A stretch of DNA of 5,953 nucleotides from Planctomycetota bacterium (GCA_030616465.1 JAUWXH010000147.1:1-5953), one strand, 5' to 3'; shown: positions 1 to 5,953, numbered from the stretch's first letter. A program made the numbers and translations. Notes: a model not told the origin generated them from the letters alone.

Positions 1-1650
1 GCCGCGATCCCCGACGTGGTCGTTGCCACGAACAACCAGTTCGCCTGTTCCACGACCGGGCAGGAGGAGCTCGTCGAGCTCATTCGCGAGCACAAGCTGA
101 ACCGCGTGGTAGTTGCGGCTTGCACGCCACGCACACACGAGCCCGTTTTCCGCGAGGCGTGTGCCGGGATCGGCTTCAATCCGTACTTGCTCGAGATGGT
201 CAATATCCGCGACCAGTGCTCGTGGGTGCACGCCAAGCACCCGGCTGAAGCCCAGGAGAAGGCCCGCACGCTGATCCGCATGGGTATCGCTCGGGCTCGC
301 CATCTGGAGCCGCTGCAGGAAGGCGAGGCGCCCATGACGCGGGCGGCGCTGGTCATTGGCGGAGGGGTGGCGGGTATCGAGGCGGCTACGGACCTCGCCG
401 TGCAGGGCTTTCCCGTCACGCTGGTCGAGAAGACCGATCGGCTGGGCGGTCGCCTGGCGCCGCCGAACCTCAAGTACCTCTATCCCAACCTGCGCCCGGC
501 TGCCGACGTGCTGGAGGAGAAGATCAAGCGCCTCAAAGACGGCGGGGCGCGCGTCTTGCTAAACACCGAGGTCGAGAACATCACCGGCTTTGTGGGCAAC
601 TTCGAGGCGACGCTGAACGGGGAGACCAACGAGGTCTTGCCGGTCGGGGCGATCATCCTCGCCCTCGGGGCCGACCTGCACCATCCGCAGGGTGAACACG
701 GCTACGCCAAGCTGCCGAACGTGATTACCAGCGCGGAACTCGAGCGGGCCTGCTTCGAAAGCGAAACGATAACCATCGGCGGGAAGCGACCCAAGCAGGC
801 CTCGTTCATCTTGTGCGTCGGCTCGCGCGAGCCGGAGGGCTTCACCGGCTGCTCACGCTATTGTTGTCCGACCGCGATCAAGCAGGCCATCCACCTCTGT
901 CGCCAGGGAATCGACACGACCATTTTCTACCGCGACATTCGCACGATCTCGACCGGGGCGGAGGAGATGTACCGCGAGGCACGCGGCATGGGCGTGCTCT
1001 TCGTGCGCATCCCGCCCGACGAGAAAGTGGAGGTGGTGGGCGAGAAGCGAGCCGAAGGTGTGCGTTGCTTCGATGATCTGCTCGGTCGGCGGCTGGAGGT
1101 CCCGACGGACCTCGTGATTCTGAGTGTCGGCATGCGACCGCGGCAGCCCGAGACCGACAAGTTCCACGACATGCTCAAGGCCGGCGTCGGGCTGGATGGC
1201 TTCTTCCTGGAACGCCACCCGGAGTTGGCGCCGGTAGAGACTGCGGTTGAGGGCGTGCTCCTGGCCGGCACCGTCCAGGGGCCGAAGGACATCGTGGACA
1301 GCGTGGCCCAGGCGTCGGCCGCGGCCGCCAAAGCCTCCGTCTTCCTGGCCTACGACAAGGTGAAGCAGGACCCGGCGGTGGCGGTGGTGGACGAAGTAAA
1401 GTGCCGCGCTTGCGGCCGCTGCGTCGAGATCTGCCAGTTTCAGGCGCCGCAACTGGTCGAGACTGAGCCGGGGATTCATGTGGCTCGCATCAACGCCGCG
1501 TTGTGCAAGGGCTGCGGCACCTGTACGAGCTGGTGCCCGTCGGGCGCCATTACGTCCAAGCACTACACCGACCACCAGATGCACGCTCAGATCGACGCGT
1601 TCTTCGAAGAAGAGCCGCAGGCTTTAGCCTGCGCGGACAGTAGGGAGTAA
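1..1650 (+). CDS. hdrA: HdrA-like FAD/iron-sulfur protein (HdrA-1), 5' partial
   Basis: This is a heterodisulfide reductase subunit A-like flavoprotein that relays or bifurcates electrons through FAD and Fe-S clusters in a cytoplasmic Hdr complex. The frame is open from base 1 and aligns with the second HdrA from about its residue 46, so roughly 45 N-terminal residues lie upstream and the GTG at 16 is not the start. Counting codons from base 1: the HdrA N-terminal motif CTPRxHEP is near 41-48; the FAD Rossmann motif GGGVAG is at 120-125; CVGSREPEGFTGCSRYCC lies near 271-290; and the C-terminal 2x[4Fe-4S] ferredoxin has Cys468, 471, 474, 478 and Cys502, 505, 508, 512. It lacks the D-C-x-x-C/U-I-L motif and the inserted ferredoxin domain present in the downstream HdrA; a short Leu/Pro-rich stretch (about 155-175) replaces them. 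The last residues (ALACADSRE) are encoded partly by a palindromic repeat. It lies 8 bases upstream of the MvhD gene and is probably co-transcribed with it. The family call is firm; the exact role is inferred. Confidence 0.93.
   Translation, partial: AAIPDVVVATNNQFACSTTGQEELVELIREHKLNRVVVAACTPRTHEPVFREACAGIGFNPYLLEMVNIRDQCSWVHAKHPAEAQEKARTLIRMGIARARHLEPLQEGEAPMTRAALVIGGGVAGIEAATDLAVQGFPVTLVEKTDRLGGRLAPPNLKYLYPNLRPAADVLEEKIKRLKDGGARVLLNTEVENITGFVGNFEATLNGETNEVLPVGAIILALGADLHHPQGEHGYAKLPNVITSAELERACFESETITIGGKRPKQASFILCVGSREPEGFTGCSRYCCPTAIKQAIHLCRQGIDTTIFYRDIRTISTGAEEMYREARGMGVLFVRIPPDEKVEVVGEKRAEGVRCFDDLLGRRLEVPTDLVILSVGMRPRQPETDKFHDMLKAGVGLDGFFLERHPELAPVETAVEGVLLAGTVQGPKDIVDSVAQASAAAAKASVFLAYDKVKQDPAVAVVDEVKCRACGRCVEICQFQAPQLVETEPGIHVARINAALCKGCGTCTSWCPSGAITSKHYTDHQMHAQIDAFFEEEPQALACADSRE
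1616..1633. repeat. REP-like 18-base palindrome, copy 1
   Basis: CGCAGGCTTTAGCCTGCG forms a 7-bp perfect stem closed by a TTTA loop. It lies in the last codons of HdrA-1, after the conserved ferredoxin domain. It matches copy 2 (1729-1746) at 14 of 18 bases, and one stem position differs by a compensated A-T to G-C pair, which suggests that the hairpin form itself is kept. There is no T-tract after it, so a terminator is not indicated. Confidence 0.6.
1642..1647 (+). promoter_or_regulatory. Ribosome binding site for MvhD-1
   Basis: AGGGAG overlaps the end of HdrA-1 and sits 11 bases before the ATG at 1659. It supports that start, and therefore the long basic N-terminal extension of MvhD-1, instead of a start closer to the conserved domain. 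Confidence 0.5.
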
Positions 1651-1658
1651 GCTGGGTT

Positions 1659-2219
1659 ATGCCGGCCTCGACCAAGAGAAAACCAAGGGGCAAACGCGGG
1701 GCGAAGAAAACACGCGACACCAGCACCGCGCGGGCTGAAGCCCGCGGCTCGTCCTGGGACCCCCGTATCGTCGTCTTCGCCTGCAACTGGTGCTCGTACG
1801 CGGGGGCTGACACTGCCGGAGTCTCGCGCATCCAGCACCAGCCGCACTTCCGCATGATCCGCGTGATGTGCTCCGGACGCATCCAACCGGGGTTCGTGCT
1901 GCGGGCGTTCGAGAAGGGGGCCGACGGCGTGCTGGTCTCGGGTTGCCACTTTGGAGATTGTCATTACGTTTTCGGCAACGAGCGTGCCGTCGAGCAGTTC
2001 GAGAAGACCAAGAATGTGGTGAGACTTTTGGGCCTGGAAGAGGGGCGCCTGCGCCTGGAGTGGATCAGTGCCGCCGAGGGCGTCCGCTTTGCGGAAGTCA
2101 TCAATGAATTCACCGACCAGGTGCGCCAGCTCGGCCCAAGCCCCTTGGCCGACAAGCGAGTCATCAGTTCTCAGTCGTCAGTCATTAGTAAGGAGCGCGC
2201 CGCGGAAGTGGTGCACTGA
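1659..2219 (+). CDS. mvhD: MvhD/FlpD-type [2Fe-2S] electron-transfer subunit, stand-alone (MvhD-1)
   Basis: This is a small iron-sulfur protein of the MvhD/FlpD family (known role: passing electrons from a hydrogenase or formate dehydrogenase to HdrA). The 186-residue product has its conserved core at about 37-160, with FACNWCSYAG (Cys42, Cys45), MCS (Cys71) and SGCHFGDCHY (Cys96, Cys101), ending in the family motif EWISAAEG. These Cys supply the [2Fe-2S] ligands. It is longer than the core at both ends. Residues 1-36 are basic (KRKPRGKRGAKK) and Arg/Ala-rich, partly encoded by a palindromic repeat. Residues 168-177 (VISSQSSVIS) are encoded by heptamer repeats. The equivalent domain of the downstream HdrA is fused and shares an identical 27-base stretch with this gene (1775-1801 and 5452-5478), so the two are paralogs. 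No membrane segment or signal peptide is seen. It lies between HdrA-1 and HdrCB on the same strand, which indicates that it works in the same complex. The partner dehydrogenase is not in the window. Confidence 0.9.
   Translation: MPASTKRKPRGKRGAKKTRDTSTARAEARGSSWDPRIVVFACNWCSYAGADTAGVSRIQHQPHFRMIRVMCSGRIQPGFVLRAFEKGADGVLVSGCHFGDCHYVFGNERAVEQFEKTKNVVRLLGLEEGRLRLEWISAAEGVRFAEVINEFTDQVRQLGPSPLADKRVISSQSSVISKERAAEVVH
1729..1746. repeat. REP-like 18-base palindrome, copy 2
   Basis: CGCGGGCTGAAGCCCGCG forms a 7-bp perfect stem with a TGAA loop. It lies inside the 5' end of MvhD-1 and encodes the non-conserved stretch around residues 24-30, before the CxxC core begins. It belongs to the same family as copy 1, 113 bases upstream. 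Short palindromes of this form are often dispersed in high-GC bacterial genomes. Confidence 0.6.
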
Positions 2220-2241
2220 CAACTGAAAACTGACAACGGAG
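2161..2241. repeat. Inverted pair of heptamer repeat arrays
   Basis: The left arm is four heptamers of the pattern TYNTYAG (2161-2188). The right arm is four heptamers of roughly the reverse complement, AACTGAC-like (2214-2241). The 18-base cores at 2165-2182 and 2215-2232 pair at 16 of 18 positions around a 32-base loop. The left array lies in the 3' end of MvhD-1; the right array spans its stop codon and ends in the GGAG ribosome binding site of the next gene. Tandem TCAGTT-type heptamers of this kind occur dispersed between genes in some bacteria (general recollection, not verified here). Confidence 0.65.
2238..2241 (+). promoter_or_regulatory. Ribosome binding site deciding the HdrCB start
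   Basis: GGAG lies 9 bases before the ATG at 2251 and directly abuts the in-frame TTG at 2242. The spacing fits the ATG and rules out the TTG as a practical start. The site is the last part of the heptamer repeat array, so the repeat supplies the translation signal. Confidence 0.6.
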
Positions 2242-2250
2242 TTGACGCCG

Positions 2251-3396
2251 ATGCCGGAACTTGCCGACGTCGCCAAAACGACCAGGGCCTGGGCCTGTTA
2301 TGACTGCGGAAAGTGCACCGCCACCTGTCCGATCGCGCGGGTCGGCGGAGACTATAGCCCGCGCCGGCACGTGTTGGCGACCAACCTGCGCGACCGGAAA
2401 GAGATCGTCAGCAACGGCACGCTGTTCAGTTGCCTGACGTGCAGCTTGTGTGACCGGCGTTGTCCGGCCGAAGTCGGCTACACGCAGTTGATCCAGAAGC
2501 TGCGTGAGCTCTCGCATCGCGAGGGTGTCGAGCCGGACTGCCCGCACGGCGGGGCGCTGCAATCGGTCATGCGCATGATGGCGACCGGCGGCACACAACA
2601 GAACCGCATGGACTGGTTGAGCGACGACCTGAAGACCGAACCCAAGCAAGGCACGCTGTTCTACTGGACCGGCTGCGCCATGTACTACGACGCCTTCTTC
2701 CCGGACTTTCAGGTCACGACGCTCAATGGAACCCGGGCCGCGGTGCGCCTCTTGAACAAGTTGGGCCAGACGCCGGTCGTATCGCCGGACGAGCGCTGTT
2801 GCGGGCACGACCTGCTCTGGAATGGCGACCGCCAGAGCTTCGAGTCGCTCGCCAGGCACAACGTCAAGCTGGTCGCCGACAGCGGGGCCGAGACGCTGGT
2901 TGTCTCCTGTGCCGAGTGCTTGCGGACGTGGAAGCTCGATTACCAGCCGTTCTTTGAGGGCAAGCCGCCGCGGATCATGCACATTACCGAGTTCCTGGCC
3001 GAGCACGTGCCGGAGCTGAAGTTCAAGACGGACGGGCAACGTCGGGTCACGTTTCAGGACCCCTGCCGCCTGGGCCGCCATCTGGGGATCTACGATGCTC
3101 CGCGGCAAATGCTGGCGGCCATGCCCGGGGTCGAGTTGGCCGAGATGCGCCGCTCCGGGCCGGCCGCCCTGTGTTGCGCGGGCGGAACCTGGTCGAACTG
3201 CGACCGCTTCGCCAAGCAGCTCCAGGTCGGACGCCTGCGCGAAGCGCGGGCGACCGGGGCGGAGGTGTTGGCAACGGCCTGCCCGAAGTGCCAGGTCCAT
3301 TTCCGCTGTGCGATGAAGGATCCCAATTTGGGAGGTGAGATCGAGATCGAGCTGCGCGATGTGGCCGAACTGGTCGCCGACGCGCTGGCCGAGTAA
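2251..3396 (+). CDS. HdrC-HdrB fusion (HdrD-type) iron-sulfur protein with two CCG domains
   Basis: This is the catalytic-type subunit of Hdr complexes. HdrB/HdrD CCG domains hold noncubane [4Fe-4S] clusters that reduce CoM-S-S-CoB in methanogens; the substrate in bacteria is usually unknown. The 381-residue product has an N-terminal HdrC-like 2x[4Fe-4S] ferredoxin domain with Cys16, 19, 22, 26 and Cys61, 64, 67, 71. The C-terminal HdrB-like half has two complete motifs of the form C-x(~35-40)-CC-x(~35)-CxxC: Cys142, Cys183-184, Cys220/223 and Cys272, Cys308-309, Cys344/347. All ten ligands are present, so it appears fully competent. ATG 2251 is chosen over TTG 2242 from ribosome binding site spacing. 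No membrane helices are seen and no HdrE-like cytochrome gene is present, so a soluble HdrA partner is expected, as the flanking genes indicate. The HdrD architecture is clear, but related glycolate oxidase or GlpC-type CCG proteins share it. The acceptor, whether a disulfide or another thiol or quinone-like molecule, cannot be read from the sequence. Confidence 0.9.
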   Translation: MPELADVAKTTRAWACYDCGKCTATCPIARVGGDYSPRRHVLATNLRDRKEIVSNGTLFSCLTCSLCDRRCPAEVGYTQLIQKLRELSHREGVEPDCPHGGALQSVMRMMATGGTQQNRMDWLSDDLKTEPKQGTLFYWTGCAMYYDAFFPDFQVTTLNGTRAAVRLLNKLGQTPVVSPDERCCGHDLLWNGDRQSFESLARHNVKLVADSGAETLVVSCAECLRTWKLDYQPFFEGKPPRIMHITEFLAEHVPELKFKTDGQRRVTFQDPCRLGRHLGIYDAPRQMLAAMPGVELAEMRRSGPAALCCAGGTWSNCDRFAKQLQVGRLREARATGAEVLATACPKCQVHFRCAMKDPNLGGEIEIELRDVAELVADALAE

Positions 3397-3433
3397 GCCG
3401 AAGCTGACAGAAACGAGCCACGGGAGACTCTCG

Positions 3434-3440
3434 AAGGAGG
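3434..3440 (+). promoter_or_regulatory. Strong ribosome binding site for selenoprotein HdrA-2
   Basis: AAGGAGG is a near-perfect Shine-Dalgarno sequence 11 bases before ATG 3452, and the best one in the window. It fixes the start of HdrA-2, which then begins at the expected HdrA N-terminus. The 55-base gap after HdrCB (3397-3451) shows no terminator hairpin or evident promoter, so read-through from upstream is likely. Confidence 0.75.
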
Positions 3441-3451
3441 ACAGGCACCTG

Positions 3452-5917
3452 ATGGTTGCGAAAACGACGAACGGCGAACTCCGCATCGGTGTCTTCGTCT
3501 GCGATTGCGGACTGAACATCGCCGGCGCGGTCGATTGCGCCGCGGTGGCCGAGTATGCCGAGACGCTGGCCGACGTGATCTGCGCGGTCCGCAACAAGTA
3601 TACCTGCGCCGACCCGGGCCAGAACGAGATCAAGAACGCGATCCGCCAGCACCGGCTGAACCGGGTTGTGGTCGCCTCGTGCACGCCCCGGCAGCATGAG
3701 CCGACCTTTCGGCAGTGCGTACGCGAGGCCGGCCTGAATCCCTACCTGATGGAGATGGCCAACCTCCGCGAGCACTGCTCCTGGGTGCACTCCGGCGACT
3801 GGGACGGTGCCACGCAGAAGGCCAAGGACCTGATCGCCAGCGCCGTCGCCCGGGCACGCTTCCTGCAACCGCAGGAGGAGCTGACCGTCCCGGTCACCAA
3901 GCGGGCGTTGGTGATCGGCGGGGGCGTGGCCGGCATCGAGGCCGCCATCGAGCTCGGCGACGCCGGCCACCAGGTCGTGCTCGTCGAAAAGGAAGCCTCC
4001 ATCGGTGGGATCATGGCCCAACTCGACAAAACCTACCCCACCATGGACTGTTCGATATGAATTCTCGGGCCGAAGGCCATCGATGCCGGTCGGCATCCGA
4101 ACGTAGAGCTGCTCACCTTCAGCGAGGTCGAGGAAGTCTCCGGCTACATCGGGAACTTCACCGCCAAGATTCGCAAGAAGGCCCGCTACGTGGACCTCAG
4201 CGAGTGCAACTCCTGCGGCGAATGCGCCAAGGTCTGCCCGGTCGCCAAGCCGGATGAGTACCAGATGGGACTCTCGTCCCGCAAGGCGATCTACATTCCG
4301 TTCCCGCAAGCCGTGCCCTGCTCTTACATCCTCAACATGGACGACTGCCTCGGCAATAACCCGATCGCGTGCGGCAAGTGTGCCGAGGTGTGCGAGAAGA
4401 AAGCCATCAACTACGACGACCACGACGAGGTTATCACACGCGAGGTCGGGGCGGTCATCGTGGCCATCGGCCTCGACGTCTACGACCCGACCGAGATGGA
4501 CGAGTACGGCTACACCCGCTTCGATAACGTCGTCACCACGATGGAGTTCGAGCGCCTGATCTGTGCCGGTGGTCCCACCGGCGGCCACTTCGTACGCCCC
4601 AGCGATCACGAGCGGCCCAAGCGGATCGGGTTCATCCAGTGCGTCGGGTCGCGCAACCCGAAGATCGGCCGGCCCTATTGTTCCAACATCTGCTGCATGA
4701 ACACGATCAAGGACACCTTGCTGCTGGCCGACCACTACCCCGACGCCGAGAACGTCGTCTTCTATCAGGACATCCGGGCTTTCGGAAAGTCGTTCGAGGA
4801 CATGTTCCAGCGTTCCAAGGAGGCCGGCACGCGCTACGTCCGCGGGCTGCCGGGTGACGTCGAGGAAGATCCCGAGACGCACAACCTGATCGTGACGGTG
4901 GAGAACACGACCAGCGGCAAGCTGGAACGCCATGAACTCGAGATGCTGGTGCTGTCGGTGGGCGTCCAGCCGCCCAAGGACCTGGCTAAGATCTCCGGGA
5001 TGCTGACCCTCTCCAAGACCTCCGACGGCTTCTTCATGGAGTCGCACCCGAAGCTGAAGCCGGTGGACGCGCCGACCCGCGGCGTGTTCTTCGCCGGCTT
5101 CTGCGAGGCCCCCAAGGACATCAAGGACTCGGTGTGCCAGGCCGGGGCGGCGGCGTCACGCGGCGGCGCCCTGCTCAACGCCGGCCAGATCCAGATCGAG
5201 GCCATTACCAGCCGAATCGACGAGCAGGCCTGCAAGAAATGCGGCCTGTGCGCCGCCGTCTGCCCGTACGGTGCGATCGTTTGGGAGAAGGGCGAACCGG
5301 CTGTCGTGATCGAGGCGGCCTGCGCCGGTTGCGGGGCCTGTGGAGCCACCTGTCAGTTCGGTGCCATCACCATGCGCCACTTCACCGACGACCAGCTCTT
5401 CGCCCAGGTGCGCGCCACGCTGGCCGAGAACCCGCAGGACAAGGTCTTCTGCTTCGCCTGCAACTGGTGCTCGTACGCCGGCGCCGACATGGCCGGCATC
5501 TCACGCATGCAGTACCCGGCCACCAACCGGGTCGTACGGACAATGTGTTCGGCGCGCGTCTCCGAGGAGATGGTGCTCGAAGCCTTCCGCTGCGGCGCCC
5601 CCGTCGTGCTGGTTTCCGGTTGCCACTACGCCGACTGCCACTACATCAACGCCAACCGCCAGACGGTCAAACGCGTGCAACGCCTCTGGGACAAGCTGGA
5701 GAAGGCCGGCGTGCGGCCCGAGCGGCTGCAACTGGAGTGGATCAGCGCCGCCGAGGGCCGGAAGTTCGCCAAGGTCATGCATCAGATGGAGGAGTTGCGC
5801 AAGACGGTCACGATGGAGGAGATCGAGCACGCACGCGAGGCGCTCAAGCCGAAACCCAAGAAGGCCGCCAAGAAAAAGAAGGAGGAGGAGGAACCCGCCG
5901 CCGCGGTCGCGAGTTGA
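3452..5917 (+). CDS. hdrA: Selenocysteine-containing HdrA fused to MvhD (HdrA-2), read through in-frame TGA
   Basis: This is the HdrA flavin subunit, the site of flavin-based electron bifurcation in characterised Hdr complexes, with an attached MvhD electron-entry domain. The product is 821 residues if TGA 4058-4060 is read as Sec203. Domains: N-terminal HdrA domain with Cys17/Cys19 and CTPRQHEP (about 1-148); FAD Rossmann GGGVAG 156-161; the D-C-S-I-Sec-I-L-G-P-K motif 199-208; inserted ferredoxin with Cys252, 255, 258, 262 and Cys299, 307, 310, 314; the CVGSRNP and YCSNICC flavoprotein motifs (397-415); C-terminal ferredoxin with Cys594, 597, 600, 604 and Cys624, 627, 630, 634; MvhD domain about 664-795 with Cys670, 673, 699, 724, 729; and a Lys/Glu-rich tail. 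The frame does not change across the TGA, and conserved residues (HPN, LLTFSEVEEVSGYIGNF) follow at once. HdrA-MvhD fusions are known, for example methanosarcinal HdrA2, and Sec at this site is known in methanococcal HdrA. The alternative, a nonsense mutation or base error (TGC or TGT to TGA), is possible but less likely given the exact position and the hairpin. Confidence 0.88.
4058..4060 (+). other. Predicted selenocysteine (UGA) codon, Sec203 of HdrA-2
   Basis: TGA lies in frame between GACTGTTCGATA (D-C-S-I) and ATTCTCGGGCCG (I-L-G-P). The HdrA family has Cys or Sec at this place; in the structurally known methanogen enzyme this residue lies at an HdrA iron-sulfur cluster near the FAD. 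HdrA-1 has no counterpart residue, so the two paralogs differ exactly here. Confidence 0.85.
4061..4100 (+). promoter_or_regulatory. Candidate bacterial SECIS element
   Basis: The stem GATGCC (4082-4087) pairs perfectly with GGCATC (4092-4097) around the loop GGTC (4088-4091). Two more pairs (T4080-A4100, C4081-G4099) form if C4098 is bulged. The loop begins 27 bases after the TGA, inside the roughly 16-37 base range described for bacterial SECIS elements, and has guanines in its first two positions as SelB recognition requires. The same GGUC tetranucleotide occurs in the apical loop of E. coli fdhF. A smaller GGCC-GAA-GGCC hairpin (4068-4078) lies between and does not overlap. The position inside the coding sequence is the bacterial, not the archaeal, arrangement. 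Folding was done by eye. Confidence 0.7.
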
Positions 5918-5953
5918 AACGGAGTGATCAGCAGTAGGGCAGGTCGAGTCTTC
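5918..5953. other. Short 3' end with no recognisable gene
   Basis: These 36 bases after the HdrA-2 stop show no terminator hairpin and no convincing start codon. The purine-rich GGGCAGG near 5937-5943 could be the ribosome binding site of a gene beginning beyond the window, so the operon may continue. Confidence 0.3.

Noticed and set aside
16..18. GTG 16 as the start of HdrA-1
   Set aside because: The frame is open to base 1 and homology with HdrA-2 shows about 45 more N-terminal residues are expected upstream.
1775..1801. 27-base identity with 5452-5478 as a mobile or recombination repeat
   Set aside because: It encodes the conserved FACNWCSYA motif of both MvhD modules; paralogy and shared codon preference explain it.
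2165..2232. Heptamer inverted repeat as a transcription terminator
   Set aside because: It has a long 32-base loop, AT-mixed arms with mismatches, no T-tract, and overlaps coding sequence and the next ribosome binding site.
2242..2244. TTG 2242 as the start of HdrCB
   Set aside because: The GGAG ribosome binding site directly abuts it, leaving no spacer; ATG 2251 has a 9-base spacer.
2185..3684. Long antisense open frame opposite HdrCB, and similar ones at 853-1584 and 3047-5047 on the - strand
   Set aside because: They lie opposite well-conserved genes, have no recognisable domains, and are the His/Arg/Ala-rich shadow frames usual in high-GC coding DNA.
4058..4060. TGA as a true stop or pseudogene lesion splitting HdrA
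   Set aside because: Frame, codon use and conserved family residues continue directly after it, the position is the known Cys/Sec column, and a SECIS-like hairpin follows. A base error remains a minor alternative.
4190..5917. Independent gene starting at GTG 4190
   Set aside because: There is no ribosome binding site, the start falls inside the conserved RYVDLSEC run of HdrA, and 43 upstream codons after the TGA also encode HdrA sequence.
5921..5953. A new gene starting at GTG 5924
   Set aside because: The GGAG-like sequence overlaps the GTG itself and only ten uninformative codons remain in the window.

Overview
The window is a compact, high-GC, single-strand gene cluster. All genes lie on the + strand and encode a soluble heterodisulfide-reductase-like (Hdr) iron-sulfur flavoprotein complex. 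In order it holds: (1) the C-terminal ~549 residues of an HdrA-like flavoprotein, entering from the left edge (1-1650); (2) a free-standing MvhD/FlpD-type [2Fe-2S] electron-transfer protein (1659-2219); (3) an HdrC-HdrB fusion of the HdrD type with two complete CCG motifs (2251-3396); and (4) a second, full-length HdrA with a C-terminal MvhD domain (3452-5917). The last 36 bases hold no recognisable gene.

The main result is that gene 4 is interrupted by one in-frame TGA (4058-4060), and the reading frame continues without a shift into conserved HdrA sequence on the far side. The TGA falls at residue 203 in the segment D-C-S-I-(TGA)-I-L-G-P-K. As I know the family, this is the HdrA motif D-C-x-x-C/U-I-L-x-P-K, where Cys or selenocysteine is found. 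A perfect 6-bp hairpin with a GGUC loop lies 21 bases past the TGA, at the distance and with the loop guanines expected of a bacterial SECIS element. I therefore annotate one 821-residue selenoprotein and not two broken genes. A conventional gene caller would report a 202-aa fragment and a separate downstream ORF, and would lose 43 codons between them.

The two HdrA/MvhD sets are paralogous but not equivalent. HdrA-1 keeps the FAD Rossmann fold and the C-terminal 2x[4Fe-4S] ferredoxin domain, but lacks both the Cys/Sec motif and the inserted ferredoxin domain of HdrA-2. Its MvhD partner is a separate gene, whereas in HdrA-2 it is fused. The HdrA-1/MvhD-1 junction carries two copies of an 18-base palindrome, and the MvhD-1/HdrCB junction carries an inverted pair of heptamer repeats. 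Both repeat families run into coding sequence and encode low-complexity protein tails.

Inferred function: MvhD modules take electrons from a dehydrogenase or hydrogenase partner not in the window. HdrA flavin splits or relays them, and the HdrCB subunit delivers one branch to a disulfide or other acceptor at its CCG clusters. No membrane segments are seen, so the complex should be cytoplasmic. The organism is most likely an anaerobic, high-GC bacterium that uses selenocysteine: the SECIS-like hairpin sits just after the UGA, as in bacteria, and Shine-Dalgarno sites precede the genes. The repeat style faintly recalls Planctomycetes or deltaproteobacterial-type genomes, but the window does not settle the phylum.
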